A stretch of DNA of 64,000 nucleotides from Linnemannia hyalina (Eukaryota; Mortierellomycota; Mortierellomycetes; Mortierellales; Mortierellaceae), in contig JAHRHY010000017.1 of the NCBI GenBank assembly GCA_019671135.1, positions 496,001-560,000 on the forward strand, given 5' to 3'. This document shows, piece after piece, positions 37,790 through 49,508 of the stretch. The notes beneath the pieces were generated by a model. It was not told where the DNA came from. It worked only from the letters and a program-made list of their open reading frames with translations, and ran no database searches. The position numbers and the translations under genes are program-made. The stretch's first letter is position 1. Each line of letters starts with the position of its first letter.

Positions 37790-38073
37790 TTGGTGGCGAA
37801 AGGTGACATGCCAGACTATTGTCAACACGATAGACGAGATCTCGGAGAACATAGAGGTTGATATCGAGTATATCCGGGAGATGACGCGACTCGACGAGAG
37901 CCAAATCGACCATGTGCGTGTGATAGGGGTCATCGAGTCAGATCCCAGAGTTGGTGCCGTTGGTTGAGGGTCATTTCGAGAGAAAGGTGGAGATCCCCGA
38001 GACGATGGATCCAGCGTTGGCGAGTGATCGTGGAGCAGGGATTACTGTGCGGAAGGTTGAAGATGATATCTAG
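37790..38073 (+). pseudogene. Partial, frameshifted tandem copy of the Hsp70-like 3' end
   Basis: The sequence repeats the last ~95 codons of the preceding gene in diverged form: INTIDEV.../NTIDEISENIEV, then LDESQIDHVRVIG matching LDKSEVDHVLVMG. The frame breaks in a GGGG run at 37926-37929. Read with one G fewer, it resumes as SSSQIPELVPLVEGHF, matching SSTRIPEAIQLIERHF, and runs to a TAG at 38071-38073. As written it stops at 37967. A GTAAGC donor (37745) and a TAG acceptor (37788-37789) would splice the first copy to this one in frame, but that 45-nt intron would be the shortest in the window. It is either a relic, a still-used terminal exon, or a gene broken by a one-base sequencing error. 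Confidence 0.65.
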
Positions 38074-38215
38074 TGTTTATGCTTATAGATGAAGTGTGCG
38101 TTGCTGATAAAAAGTCGGTTGGAAAGATCTTGCTTGAGTTTATTGGTTATTTTTTTTTTGATAGATAGGCGTTGAAGTTTTTGTGTTGAATGTTGTTGCT
38201 AGACTTCTAGCTGAA

Positions 38216-41200
38216 TTACATGATGGAGGCAGGGGTGGTGTTTTGGAAGAAGAAATCGCTGCGACTCTTTCTCAACCTCAGAGTTCTACGCACTGGCTCC
38301 GCGACTCCCTCAGCCGGAACCGCAGCAGTAGTTCCATTGCTATCCTGCTGGCGCTTGGTGGTGGCCAGATCCGAGGCCGATGACGAAGCCATAGTGGCAA
38401 CGCTCGAAGACGCAGACGAAGAAGCCGACATATCCTGCCGCGACCCCGCCACCGTCGCCATTGCTGCCGCCGCCGAGGAGATGGCATGCATAGATGCGGC
38501 CGCCAACAAAGTCGCCGATAAGTTATGCAACTCCTCCGGAGAAGCAGACGAATACTTATCCAGGCAACACCCGGCATCCGTCCGCTCCTGCTCCTCCATC
38601 ATCATGTTGGAACAATAGACTGCCGATCGGGCCTCAAGACGGTCGGCTTCTCGGACGGAGAGGGGTTTGAGGGTCCATTTGCGGTAACCGGGGCCGACAG
38701 GGACTTTTGAGTGGTGGGTCATGCTAGCGAGACTGGTGTTGCCAGAACTGAGGGTGCTGCTTCCGTTGCTGGCTGACATGCCCATGCCCATAAGACCGGC
38801 GTTGCTGCCGGCGCGGTTGTTGGTGCTGCTGCCTCCACGACTGGAGGTGCTGGCGCAAGAGTCGTTCCTGGGGATCGCCATCGCCATCATGCCCTGACTT
38901 CCCTGGAAATCCCTCTGACTCAAACTCAGCGTCAACTTTCCATAATGCGAATTATACTGTTGCTCACTCACATCCCTCAACCGAAAATAATACACCGCAT
39001 AGACCGATCGCTTGACCGATACATTATACTGCAGTTTCGCCATCGAGAACCTCTCCAACGCATTCACATCCTTGACAGAAAGGCCTTCGAAAATAGCACA
39101 GACGTCAGAGTTGAAGACGGCAAGATCTTCCCAGACTTTGATGGAGAGGATGAGGGCTCCGAGGAGGAGGCGGCGCCAGTTGATGGCGTGGAAGGAGAGG
39201 TTCCCGAGTTCTGTCATGCGTTCGACGTAGATTAGGGTTATGATCGCGTTCTCTGCACCCAGGTTCTGTTTTTGGAAGAGGTGTAGAAAGAAAAAAAAGA
39301 GTTAGTTTGGAGTCACCAAGGAGATAATGCAAGACAAGAAAAACGTAAAAAAAAAAGGTGTGTGCGTGTGAAGGAGAGACAATACCTGGCCGCAGTCAAA
39401 GATGAAGCGCATAAAGTCAAAGATGTCGGCCTGAGACATGAGCACGCGCTCGGAGGACTGGTACGATGACGAGTTGACGATCCGCTCGGTCCTGCAGTCG
39501 TTCAGCTTGTGCGACAAGAGCACTTTATCATACAGCACCGTGGCCACACTACCTCCACACAAATAAAAAGTGAGCCAAGAGGTTAGAATAATGCAAGATG
39601 GAAAAATCCAAAAAAAAAGCCCGCAGTAAAGGGGAACGAACTTACGCGCGGAGGGTCTCGTCGACGTCGCTCTTGAGCATAGTGCTGTCGATGTAAAGAC
39701 TCGAGGTTGAGTTACATTTGGTCAAGGAGTACTGTGACCCCAGTGGACGGCTCACGAACGCGCTTAGAGCGCCCGGAGCAATGCCTGTCATGGTATGGGT
39801 CTCGAGCTTCAAGGATGGTCTGGCGCTGTTGTTGTTGTTGTTATTGTTGTTGGTAGCCTTCTCATCCTGATCCTTGATCGCCTCGCGCGTCTTGGCTAGT
39901 GCCACGGCGGCGGCGGCGGCGGAGTGAGCGGCGGCTTCGACGAGGGTAGAGGTGGCGGCAATGATGGGTTGATATTCCTTGTGGTAGATGTACTTGGGTG
40001 GCTGATCGAGTGGAAAAGTAGTGGTGGTGGACTCGGAGGCAAGGAGTACGCTTGAAGGTGATGGTGCCTCAATACTGACCTCGGATAGTGCGTCGCTCGA
40101 GTTCAGCAATGTAGACTGTGGGGATGTCGACTCGGCATTCGACGAAGCGGCAGAGACAGAACCAGAGATGGAGCTCTCACGCTGGGTGGCGGCGGTGTTG
40201 GCCTGATGCAGCTGGTGGACGGACGAAATCAAATCCTCCTCATCGTCTTCAACGCCACTGTTCTCATACCCTGACACCAAGTATGTCAACGAATCTTCTG
40301 ACTCTTCATCGCTGCCCTCGTCATGGTCCAGAGAAAGAGTGAACTCTGACTCAATGCTGCGGACAATATCCTCCAAGTGGATGCGCCCGAAATGAGCCGA
40401 TTGCTGCTGAATGTTCTGTTGATGATGGTGGCGTTGGTTGGTGGTGAGTTTTGGAGAACGACGACGACGACCAGCGGGGCTCTTGTCCGCAGGCCCAATC
40501 TTCTTGAGTTCATGGTGCCAACGGCCCTGACGTTGCTGACGCCCTGAATTGACCACGTCAACATTACCAGCTGGAGAGCTTGCCTTGCTGTTGTTGTTGT
40601 TGGAACGCTGTTGATGACGTGCATATCTGGTGCGAGGACCATTGGTCTTGGTAACCCTGTTGCGTCGTGTCGTCACTCCAGCACGTCCTCCAGTAGGTCC
40701 GTAACTCTCATCAGCATCGGCGTCATTCGCCTCCGTGTCGTCAGAGGACATGACGCTGCTTAGGGTCGACGACGTGGATCCGTTTCTGAAGAGCAGTTCT
40801 TCTGTCTCTTCGCCGCCGGTCCAGGTAGTGGACTGACCATCGGATGCAGCAGCAAGGTTGTGGTGACTGTTGAACTGTGCGGACGAGGCCAACATGGCCA
40901 GCTCTTCCCCGCGCAGAAGCTCTTTGACAAACGAGGGCATGGACGTCGAGGTCGAGGGCATGGTGCGCGTGTACATATCCTTCTTAACTGGCGGTGGCTT
41001 GCTACCGACAACATGGCGGCGCGATCCAAATTCATCGTCCCCTTCATCCTCAGACCCGTCATACATATCGTGAGCGGAATAGATCCCTCCCGAATCCTCC
41101 GAGAACTCATCCTTATCGTTTTGGTACCGTTGTTGCTGCGATTGTTGTTGAAGTTGATGCTGGACGTTGTTGTTATCTCGGACGATGGCTGTTGGCAAAA

Positions 41201-42027
41201 AATTGCGCCAGTCGTCGACCAAGGCGGCATACTGTCTAAAGTATGACGAGTTGGGCGAACAGTTCCTCAAGTTTCGACGAACCATCCTGAGTTGCTCTTT
41301 CGCCAGCTGTTGGTCGCGCTCCGAGTACTCTGTTGGACACACGTTCTGTTGCTGAGATGACGCCGGCTGTTGTTGCTGCTGTTGGCTTTTTTGTTGGGTA
41401 TACTTGGCGTTGTAGGCTGTGTTAGTGTTGGTAACGTGGCGGTGGTCGTTATCGGTATCGTTGCGAGTTGGAGTCTGCTTGTTATTGTTATTTTGAATCT
41501 GGTTGTTGATGGGTCGATTCTGGAAAATGTGTTTAAACTGGTCAACAGTATCGGCGTCTCCAAGGGTGTCATGCATGTGTCCTCGTCCTCCTCGTCGGGT
41601 GGCGGCATTTGTCTGTTGCGTATAAATGAGGTGTTGTTCCTCTAGTGGTGGGATGGCCTGTCGTGCTTCATCCTGTGCAGCACCACTGTTTGAAGACTGT
41701 GTCTTGCGCCCTGTTGGGTTCAGGAACGCGAGCACTGTTTTTGTATTTATTATGTTTGTTGGAGGTAAGAGTTCAAAATTAGTTTGCCATTTGGTAGAGA
41801 CAAGGTGAGGCTGTAAAAAAGAGCAAATGTCTGACTGTATGCATGGAAGACTTGCCTTTGGAGGTAGCTTTGAGGAGGTTGATAGTATTTCCCGAATTCT
41901 TGGTTTGACTACTATTCTTTGCATATTTAGCGTGTGATGCTGAAGTGGATGATGGTGCCTGATTTTGTGATGATGCAGACAGGGGCAATTGACGCGATGC
42001 CACAGACGCATCTGGTGTCTTGAGCAT
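38216..42027 (-). CDS. Cyclin-Y-type cyclin with very long N-terminal extension
   Basis: 1157 aa, exons (minus) 42027-41856, 41734-39646, 39548-39386, 39265-38216. The cyclin box (about residues 755-890) is of the CCNY/Pho80-like kind: DIFDFMRFIFDCGQ, AENAIITLIYVERM, NWRRLLLGALILSIKVWED, LERFSMAKLQYNVSV and SVYAVYYFRLRDV, with a later LSVREADRLEARS that parallels the cyclin Y C-terminus. Cyclin Y activates CDK14/16-type (PFTAIRE/PCTAIRE) or Pho85-like kinases. Residues 1-740 are mostly disordered, with Gln, Asn, Ser and acidic tracts; vertebrate cyclin Y is about 340 aa. The first intron (41855-41735) uses a GC donor, AAAG/GCAAGT. Start chosen because its 57 codons join in phase to exon 2. 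Confidence 0.85.
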
Positions 42028-43698
42028 GATGCAAAGTAAGACGGAGGAAGGGGTAAAGAAGGTGGAAAGAGGGGTATACAGGAAATGAAGATAGTGTTAC
42101 AGGAGACAAGAAGTGAGTTGCCAAGTTCAAGTCGGGAAGGGAAGAGAGAAAGAAGGGGATAAGAATAGGATATGATGACTTTGCCACGCTTTTTTAAATT
42201 AAAGCAGGGATGAGGGAGAAAAAGTGCGCAAGACTGATGAGAGGACAGGGATGGTAATTGAGAGATGAAAAAGCTATGTATAAGAAGTAATGTAAGTCTA
42301 TGCGCGAAGAAGAAAAGGGATGGATGTTCAATGGGGGGAGTCGCGAAAGAGAAAGGAAGGAAAAGGAGAGAAGTGGAGTGAAGCTAAGACACGAAAGAGA
42401 TGAGAAAAACTAGACCTCCGTTTGGACAAGAAATGGAGAGAAATGATACCAGCTGGCACTGCACAAAGGAAAAGAAAGAGATGGTTGCAGAACGGGATAG
42501 ATTGTCGTGATCAACAAAAGGTGCACGGGCAAAGAGAAGAGAGCGGAGAAAGGTGAAGGTAAGCAAGATGGTTAGGAACGAAAAGACGACGGCAACAAGT
42601 AACGACGACAAAAACGGACAAAAAGAAAAAGGTCAAAGTCAAGACAAGACGAGACAAGCCAGTGTGGTAGGTTATATTGGCCTTTACCTGCAATCAATAA
42701 GAAGAAAGGGTCAATTATGGAACAGCGTAGCATGGCATTTCATGGGCACGACATGGGGCAGGATGGCATCATCATGTTTTCTTCTCTTCTCCTCTCTTCC
42801 CTTAGTCGTCATTGAAGTCAATTTGACACCCTTGCAATTGTGATTATTCCGCTGTGGTTGCCTCTTCTCCCTCGCCTGTGTTTCTGCGTTGGTTGAAAGG
42901 AGTGTGGATATTGCGATGTGATGTTCGACCCCACAACAACCCTTGTGTGCAGTAACAAACAACGGGCTTGTTGTTCCCTATGTCTATATTCCAATTCATT
43001 GTAGAAACGAATGAAGAGAGCAAAATACACATTAGACAAGGATTCCTATTGTTCTTCTGGGGCGCATCAGACTCGTGTTTGTTAAAAACAGACAAACAAC
43101 AAAGGAGAGATGCTGGGTGCTAATGGAAGGAAAACCACTGCAATGTATTTCAAGAACAAACAATACATGGTTTCTCTTCCTTCTGCTTCTTTGTTTGCTT
43201 CATTCTCCCTTTCTATGCTCTACCCAAAGTAGCTGCTTGAACTTGCCCAAGGGTGTACTTAACCGCCCTCGAATGCTGTCAGGGTAGGCTGTGATTGGGG
43301 GAGTAAAAAGTGATGCGTGCCTATTGCATTGAACGCGTGCTGATGAGCCACCAAAAAAAGTCGCGTTTCGGTGTCCCTGCTTGTCCCTGAACAATCATAT
43401 CTAATCAATCACTGAACACTGAGAGCTGATCCTGTCCTGTTGTAGAGACCATTCAATCAGACAAGCCACCCACTCAGCCCCTCCTCCCACTCTGTGCTGG
43501 GTGCTGATTCCAATCTCAACACGCTCTCTTCTCCAGACAAACCCCAAGCCAAGGGAATCGACAACAAATAGCATCAACTAGCAAGACTTATCACTGACAG
43601 CCGATTCCAACTCGACCCAGCCACGTCCAATCAGGAAGACACGACCTTCATTTGTCCTCGTCCTCGTCCTCGTCTCGTTGATTCCATAGCCAGCAAGG
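42028..43698. other. Divergent promoter region, cyclin Y (-) and EXD2-like (+)
   Basis: 1.67 kb with no supported gene. Purine-rich on the plus strand at 42040-42660, which is C/T-rich on the cyclin transcript side. The right part leads into the EXD2-like gene. Confidence 0.4.
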
Positions 43699-45411
43699 TT
43701 GTCGGAGCGGATCTTGATGCTAACAAGGACAAGGTTTCTGTTCCCTTCACTCATTTCTACTTGGACACGAATGACCAAACGGACCGCAACTGTAAACACC
43801 ACAACCACCACTACAGCAACACCAGCAACAACAACAGCAACAGCAAGGACAGCTACTCCTATTATTACACCACCAACCGCGAATTCAACCGCGTCCGTCA
43901 CGCCAACTTCTACATCGGCACTATTCCAAACTCGCACCCTGTCTACAACCTCAGCTGTCTTATCAAAAACAATGGATCCTACAGCACCAGCACAACTCAA
44001 CGAGGCCGACTACATTGCCTTTGAGGACTCCGAATCCGACGTCGAGATTGACCTCTCCACAGCGCCACCAAAGAAGCCTGTTCCCAAGGTCCCCAAGCAC
44101 TTCCGCAAGAGCAACGCCAAAGTCTACGACAACATTTCTGTGTACGCGCCACCCGACTCGAACCTGATCTTTCGCTGCTCCCAAAAACGTGCCAGTTGGT
44201 ACCTCTCCCGCAACCTGGCCCGTTCTCTTTCCCCGAATTCGATCCATCTGAATTTCGCACCAGCAGGACAGGGGCATGTAAACGACCCATACTATCTCGA
44301 GGAGCGCGAGAACAAGTGCGTGATCTGTGGTCAGGAGACGGCTGAGGTTGGCGCGACGATGCTGCATGTTGTTCCTGAGCAGTACCGGAAGTGGTTTCCG
44401 ATCAAGCTGAAGAGTCACTCGAGCCATGATATCGTGGTCGCTTGTCCCGAGTGTAATGCGCAGTGGGATCGTGAGGCAGCTGTTGTCAGGAAAACGATTG
44501 TCGGGTTATACAAAATTCCGCTGGAGGGTGTTGGCTGGATCAAGGACCACGAGGCAGGGTTGGCAAAGAGTGCTGCTGGGGCTGTCATTTCGGATTGGAA
44601 TCGACTTTGGCAGGAGTACAGGGACCAGCAACAAACATCAACTACAGGTAGTGAACCAGAGCGTGTCAAACCTGCTGTGCCAAGGGAAGAACAGTCAGCA
44701 AAGGACGCTTCGACAGAGTTGGGATCCAAGAAGAAGAAAACCAAGGTCAAGAAAGTGAATGTGATCCCACGTGAGAGGATGAAGGTACTGGAGACGAGTG
44801 TTGTCGACTGGTGGAACAACTACTTCAAGGCGCGCAAAGATGTCGGCACCAGCGAGTTTCCACAGCAGAAACGCGAACTCGACAGCGAACCCGACTTAGG
44901 ATCACCAGGACAGGAGGGGGATGAACCCAGGAAGAAGTTGAAGCCAGAAAATGATGCAACTGGCACCATGGATGCGACGCTTGCTAATCCTATTGGATCA
45001 ACTGGCGAGCTGGAGACTGCCAGAAAAGAGACTGTTGTGACACTGCGGCCAAAGTTACCATCCGATGAGGTTGACATTCCATCGCCACCACCTTGGCACA
45101 CTACCGAGGTGACAAGCGAGATGTTGAAGGAGGCATTGGATGCGCAGGCGACGTACAAGGCGCCAGACTATAAGGAACATGGTCAGCTGGTGATGGCGCT
45201 GGTGATGGCTTCTTCGGAAGAGTACCATGAAGATGCGAATGAGAGCGAGGACACGCTGCAGTCGTGGCGAGAAGCGAGGCCATTGAAGGATGCGCCTGAG
45301 GGGTGGCGGGATGTGCACCAGTTCATTCGGTCGTGGCGGAGCGAGTTCTTGAAGCGGGCAAAGCCGAAGCACCTTAGTCCAGAGTGGCGGATTGAGAATC
45401 CCACCAAATAA
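43699..45411 (+). CDS. EXD2 C-terminal-domain protein, probable mitochondrial, no exonuclease domain
   Basis: 570 aa from the first ATG, single exon; in-frame ATGs at 43771 and 43972 are alternatives. The basic N-terminus (LTRTRFLF, later SALFQTRTLSTTSAVL) looks like a mitochondrial presequence. From about residue 130 the protein follows the C-terminal half of animal EXD2: YDNISVYAPPDSNLIFRCS, KRASWYLSRNLA, NKCVICGQET, the MLHVVPEQYRKWFP and KSHSSHDIVVACPECNAQW zinc/HNH-like block, VTSEMLKEA and FLKRAKPKHLSPEW. The two CxxC pairs lie near residues 207 and 250. A Lys-rich disordered insert separates the blocks. The DEDD exonuclease domain that precedes this region in EXD2 is absent. Function unknown; nucleic-acid binding is inferred. 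Confidence 0.72.
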   Translation: MSERILMLTRTRFLFPSLISTWTRMTKRTATVNTTTTTTATPATTTATARTATPIITPPTANSTASVTPTSTSALFQTRTLSTTSAVLSKTMDPTAPAQLNEADYIAFEDSESDVEIDLSTAPPKKPVPKVPKHFRKSNAKVYDNISVYAPPDSNLIFRCSQKRASWYLSRNLARSLSPNSIHLNFAPAGQGHVNDPYYLEERENKCVICGQETAEVGATMLHVVPEQYRKWFPIKLKSHSSHDIVVACPECNAQWDREAAVVRKTIVGLYKIPLEGVGWIKDHEAGLAKSAAGAVISDWNRLWQEYRDQQQTSTTGSEPERVKPAVPREEQSAKDASTELGSKKKKTKVKKVNVIPRERMKVLETSVVDWWNNYFKARKDVGTSEFPQQKRELDSEPDLGSPGQEGDEPRKKLKPENDATGTMDATLANPIGSTGELETARKETVVTLRPKLPSDEVDIPSPPPWHTTEVTSEMLKEALDAQATYKAPDYKEHGQLVMALVMASSEEYHEDANESEDTLQSWREARPLKDAPEGWRDVHQFIRSWRSEFLKRAKPKHLSPEWRIENPTK

Positions 45412-46039
45412 AATAAAAAGTCCCTCGTCGTTTACTGTTGAAGGTGCCAAGGGGGTAGGACATGGCAGGGGAAAGAGAGAGGGTGAAGTGGAAGTGCCGA
45501 GAAGTAAAGAAGCCAAGGCGGCCAACAGCCCAATCCTATCCCACGAGAGATGAAGCTCGCTGACTCTGGTTCGGTACACGACAAGGTGATCTCACTCTTT
45601 TATTTCTAAACCCCATCCATTCCTTGTCTCTTTCTTTCCATTACTTCCCTTCCTTTGCCATCACCCCTTTGACACTCTTCTTTGCGTTGTCTTCTGTACA
45701 TCTTTTTTTCTCTCTCCTCTCTTTTATCTTCCTTCTTCCCCACAACAGGGCACAGCCCGTTCACACGATTCCTGCCTTTATCATCTTTTTTTACTGACAT
45801 TGCATACTTTGTGCGCTACTTTCCTTCGCATCCAACCTTCTTCCTACAACCCGCTTGGTTCATCGACATCATCACTACCCCTACCCGCCACCGAAGACCT
45901 ACCCATTAGTCCTGTCTTTTCTCTTCTTCAACTATTCATAACCCACCCCATCAACCAACTTCCATTCCAGCACGCACTTCACAACAACAACGACAACGAC
46001 GCCCTTACACACTATTACTACAGCCAGACCTTGTTAGGG
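45412..46039. other. Intergenic: EXD2-like gene to RING ligase gene
   Basis: No gene. A C/T-rich tract at 45600-45790 and a C-rich leader lead into the ATG at 46040. The reading frame stays open upstream of 46040, but without membrane or domain features. Confidence 0.4.
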
Positions 46040-49000
46040 ATGCGTTTCCTCGACCTCAACCGATACTCGCTCCTCTCCTTCACTGCAACCCTCGTTGCCA
46101 TCGCCTATTCCTCCCACAAGTCCCTCTTCCATACCCCATCCTCATTCCTCAACCTTGCACTTCTCAAATCCCTCGAGCCCTTCCTCAAAGATGTGATTCC
46201 TTTTAGTGCAGACCTGCCCTTCTCCTCGTTTTCAGCCTCGTCCTCCTTCGACACTGTCCTTGATGACCTTATTCTCGACGGCAGTCAATCGCAACAGCAG
46301 CAGCAGCAGCAACAAATGACCTTGGCCAAAGATACCGTGACCTTCGATCAAGCCAAACTGTCGTCCAAGCGACTAGGATTGGTCGACAACAACAACGAGC
46401 ACAGTCAATTGTTAGGAGGGGCAGCTGGTGTCGGAAACGGCTTTCGACCGTCAGTCTTTCAAGCGATGCTTGCGGAGCGGTACCTCAAGTTCCGCACGCC
46501 GTCTCCCGCTGTGCTACTGCAGTTGCAGGTCATCCTTTCGTACTTGCAGAACGAAAAACTCTGTGTCTTGGTGAGAGAACAACAACTAACACCCTCTCGT
46601 TCTTATTTGTTGTTCGTCCATTTTTCCACCTTTGTCTCCTCACAAGGGCGTGAAAGTTGTCGACTTTTTGTTGGGGAAATAGACAACAACCTTTTTTATT
46701 ATCCCTGTTGTTTTACTGACCATACTTACTTTGCCCATTTTTCGTATGTTGCTAGATCTTCACTAACATGGCGTTCTGTCTGGCCTTCCTTGCGGGTCGG
46801 CTCTTTCTCAGGACATTTTTTGGAGATCTCCGTTTGATCGAGCGTCAGGTAAAAGAGGAAGAAAGGAAGCACACTCATACTTTTCCACCAGAGATAGGAC
46901 AATCATTTGAATACAAAAGCAGTCGGGACAAACAAGGGTGAACAAGATACCAAAGCGACTAAAGAAGACACACCCAAGGAGACACACTCAAGGAGGCGTT
47001 AATAATGCCGAAGGGCCGCTCTGCGTTAGACGATGGACTTGAGATAGGAAGTGTCGTGTGACTGACCAACCATTAACTCTATCCTTCTTTGACATCACGT
47101 CTGGGTATATCAATCCGTTTAGCATATGTATGACAGGGCACTCAATTTCCTGCTCTTCAAGGTCGTCTTTGTAGGCGCCATCCTTGAGCCACGGTGGGAG
47201 GAGTTACTCATCTGGACTGCATGGTTCACTATCCTGGGGTTCCTCCGGGTCTTTAGCATGCTTTGCCGAGACCGCTTCGAATACGTACGTCCAGTCGATC
47301 GCTGTATTTTTTTTTATCTGTGCTTTTGTTGTTTTTATTTTATTTTATTTTATTTTCGACTTTCGTCAGCAACGTCAAGTGGGACAGAAGCGCAAATGGA
47401 AAATGAACAAATGAATCCAATCCGATCATGGTGGTACTAACTGATGATATCTACCCCCCTACTTTCTCTCTCCATCTCTTCACCCCTGCCAATCCCTCTG
47501 CCTTTTTTCTAGTTGACTGTGTCACCCAATATTCCGATCAAGGTCCATGTCAAGATCTTGACTATGTTAACCATGATCCTAGTCTCCACCATTGCGTGGT
47601 TCGTCTTTTGCATTTCTGTCTTTCGCTCAATGCTCCTGCTTCTGTCATTTGAGGTACGTGATCGTAATAACTACTAGGAAAAAAGACCTGGCTGATATTG
47701 AGCCTCAAGGATACCAAGGAACTGATCATCTATCTATTTCGTGGCATCTTGTCGGATATATATAGTGCTTCACACTCTTTCTGGACACGGTTCAAACCCT
47801 CGTCAAATATACCATTCATCTCGGAGATTTGTCGCGACAGGGACCGTGCGAATCGAGGAGGATGGTTCAGTATTACACCGAGTTTTCAACGGACACCATG
47901 ATCTTGGTCACCACTCTTGGCCACTACTTGCACATCATGGTGAGTCTTAATACACCTTGCGTCCATGAGTAGAATGCACAAGGCACAGTGGACTCGAACA
48001 ATCACCTCACCAACATTTTGTCATTTTTCATGTTTCTGAATAGTACCTCCACGGGATCTCATTCACCCTTATTGATGCTGTGCTGTTTTTGAACATGAGA
48101 AGTGTATTCAACACCTTGCGGAAGAAACTCGCCGGACATCAAGCCTACCGACAGGCACTCAAGAATATGCAGGCGTTGTAAGTGGATCATTTCGGCTGCA
48201 TTTTTGACAGCAACAGACTATAACCTTAGTCCCAGCACCTGGAACTCACCATGGTCTTCTTCATACCTTTTGTAGATACCCGTCTGCAACGGAAAAGGAA
48301 CTCGCCGACTACAGCGACGATTGCGCGATCTGCAGGGATAGCATGACATCCGCTAAGATCCTCCCCTGTGGCCACATCTTTCACTTGTAAGTGATATACC
48401 TGATACTCTGTTATCATTCTCGGTCAGGTACGATCCGGTTTCTAATTCAGTGCATGTGTCAACGTGATAGGTTTTGTATTCGTTCATGGTTGGAACACCA
48501 CAGCTCTTGCCCAACGTGCAGGAGGTCTCTGGTTTCAAAGGTGGACACAGATAATCAGGATACTGATGAGGCAAGAGGATTTCCAAGAGTCGCAATTGCC
48601 CCGGAAAGCAGCTTCCCCACATCATTCGATGACAGTCTTGTCGCTAGCCGACGTGGCTCATCGACCGCAACTCCGTCACAGTCAACAGCCATGTCATCAA
48701 CATCAACACCAATGGCGAACCATTCTTCGAACCTCAGCGGTCACTCAACCCCCAATACTCTTGCGTCCAACAATGGCGGCAGCAATAGTAGTCATCACAC
48801 AGCTACTGGAACAGGCAGTAACCGCTCGAGCACTGGTCATCAGCTCTTTGCATTCAATTCGGAACAACAGCCGTGGCTGAGTCGGCTCGGCTTTCCGAAG
48901 ATTACTGTTGAAGTTGTGGATCAAGCGCAGGATGAAGACGAGAGCAGGATACCAACTCGTCGGTCACAGCAACAAGCACCCCAAACCTCTTCATCACAAA

Positions 49001-49236
49001 GTTCCGGCAGGCGGTCAACATATTCATCACAATCGCATCGCGCCGGGGACGAGTTCTCTGACGATGAAGACGACGAGGACTTGAGGAGGGCTATCGCGGA
49101 AAGTTTGGCGATGAGCCAACATAGCCAATCACAGTCAACGGTGTCGCTAATTTCATCGTCAAGCACTGCTACGGCGACGGCTTTCGAGGCCAGTGTATCT
49201 GCAGGTGATCACGACCTGCAGAGGAGAGTGGTATGA
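46040..49236 (+). CDS. gp78/AMFR-type membrane RING ubiquitin ligase (ERAD)
   Basis: 703 aa, exons 46040-46570, 46756-46848, 47123-47284, 47513-47653, 47766-47939, 48044-48177, 48276-48386, 48471-49236. An N-terminal multi-pass region includes FTNMAFCLAFLAGRLFLRTF, NFLLFKVVFVGAIL, LCRDRFEY and VKYTIHLGDL, tracking AMFR segment by segment. A cytosolic RING-H2 domain follows at about 428-465 (CAIC...CGHIFH..C...CPTC), preceded by the AMFR-like SATEKELADYSDDCAIC. The C-terminal third is Ser-rich. Its DEDLRRAIAESLAMSQ (near residue 652) fits a ubiquitin-interacting motif; I see no CUE domain, which animal gp78 has at this side. Role: ubiquitination of misfolded ER proteins, by family. Confidence 0.87.
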
Positions 49237-49508
49237 GTGGCCTTCAGGAAAACGATGTGAAAGGCCGCGAAGGAAGTTGCTGTGCCTGAAAAAAAAAGAA
49301 CAAACGCCAGGCACAAAAATTGTATAATAAAACTCCCCTTAACGATGAAAGTGACTGCATTCCAGCTGAAAAAAAGAAAAAAAATAAACAAGTGCTAGCC
49401 TCTCTTTTGAGCACAGAAGACGAAGAGTAAACTTTGCCTTGTTTCTTTCTCTGCTAATCTCGGTCTTTACCATCATCTCCTCTCTCTTTCCATCACCCCG
49501 CACTTATA

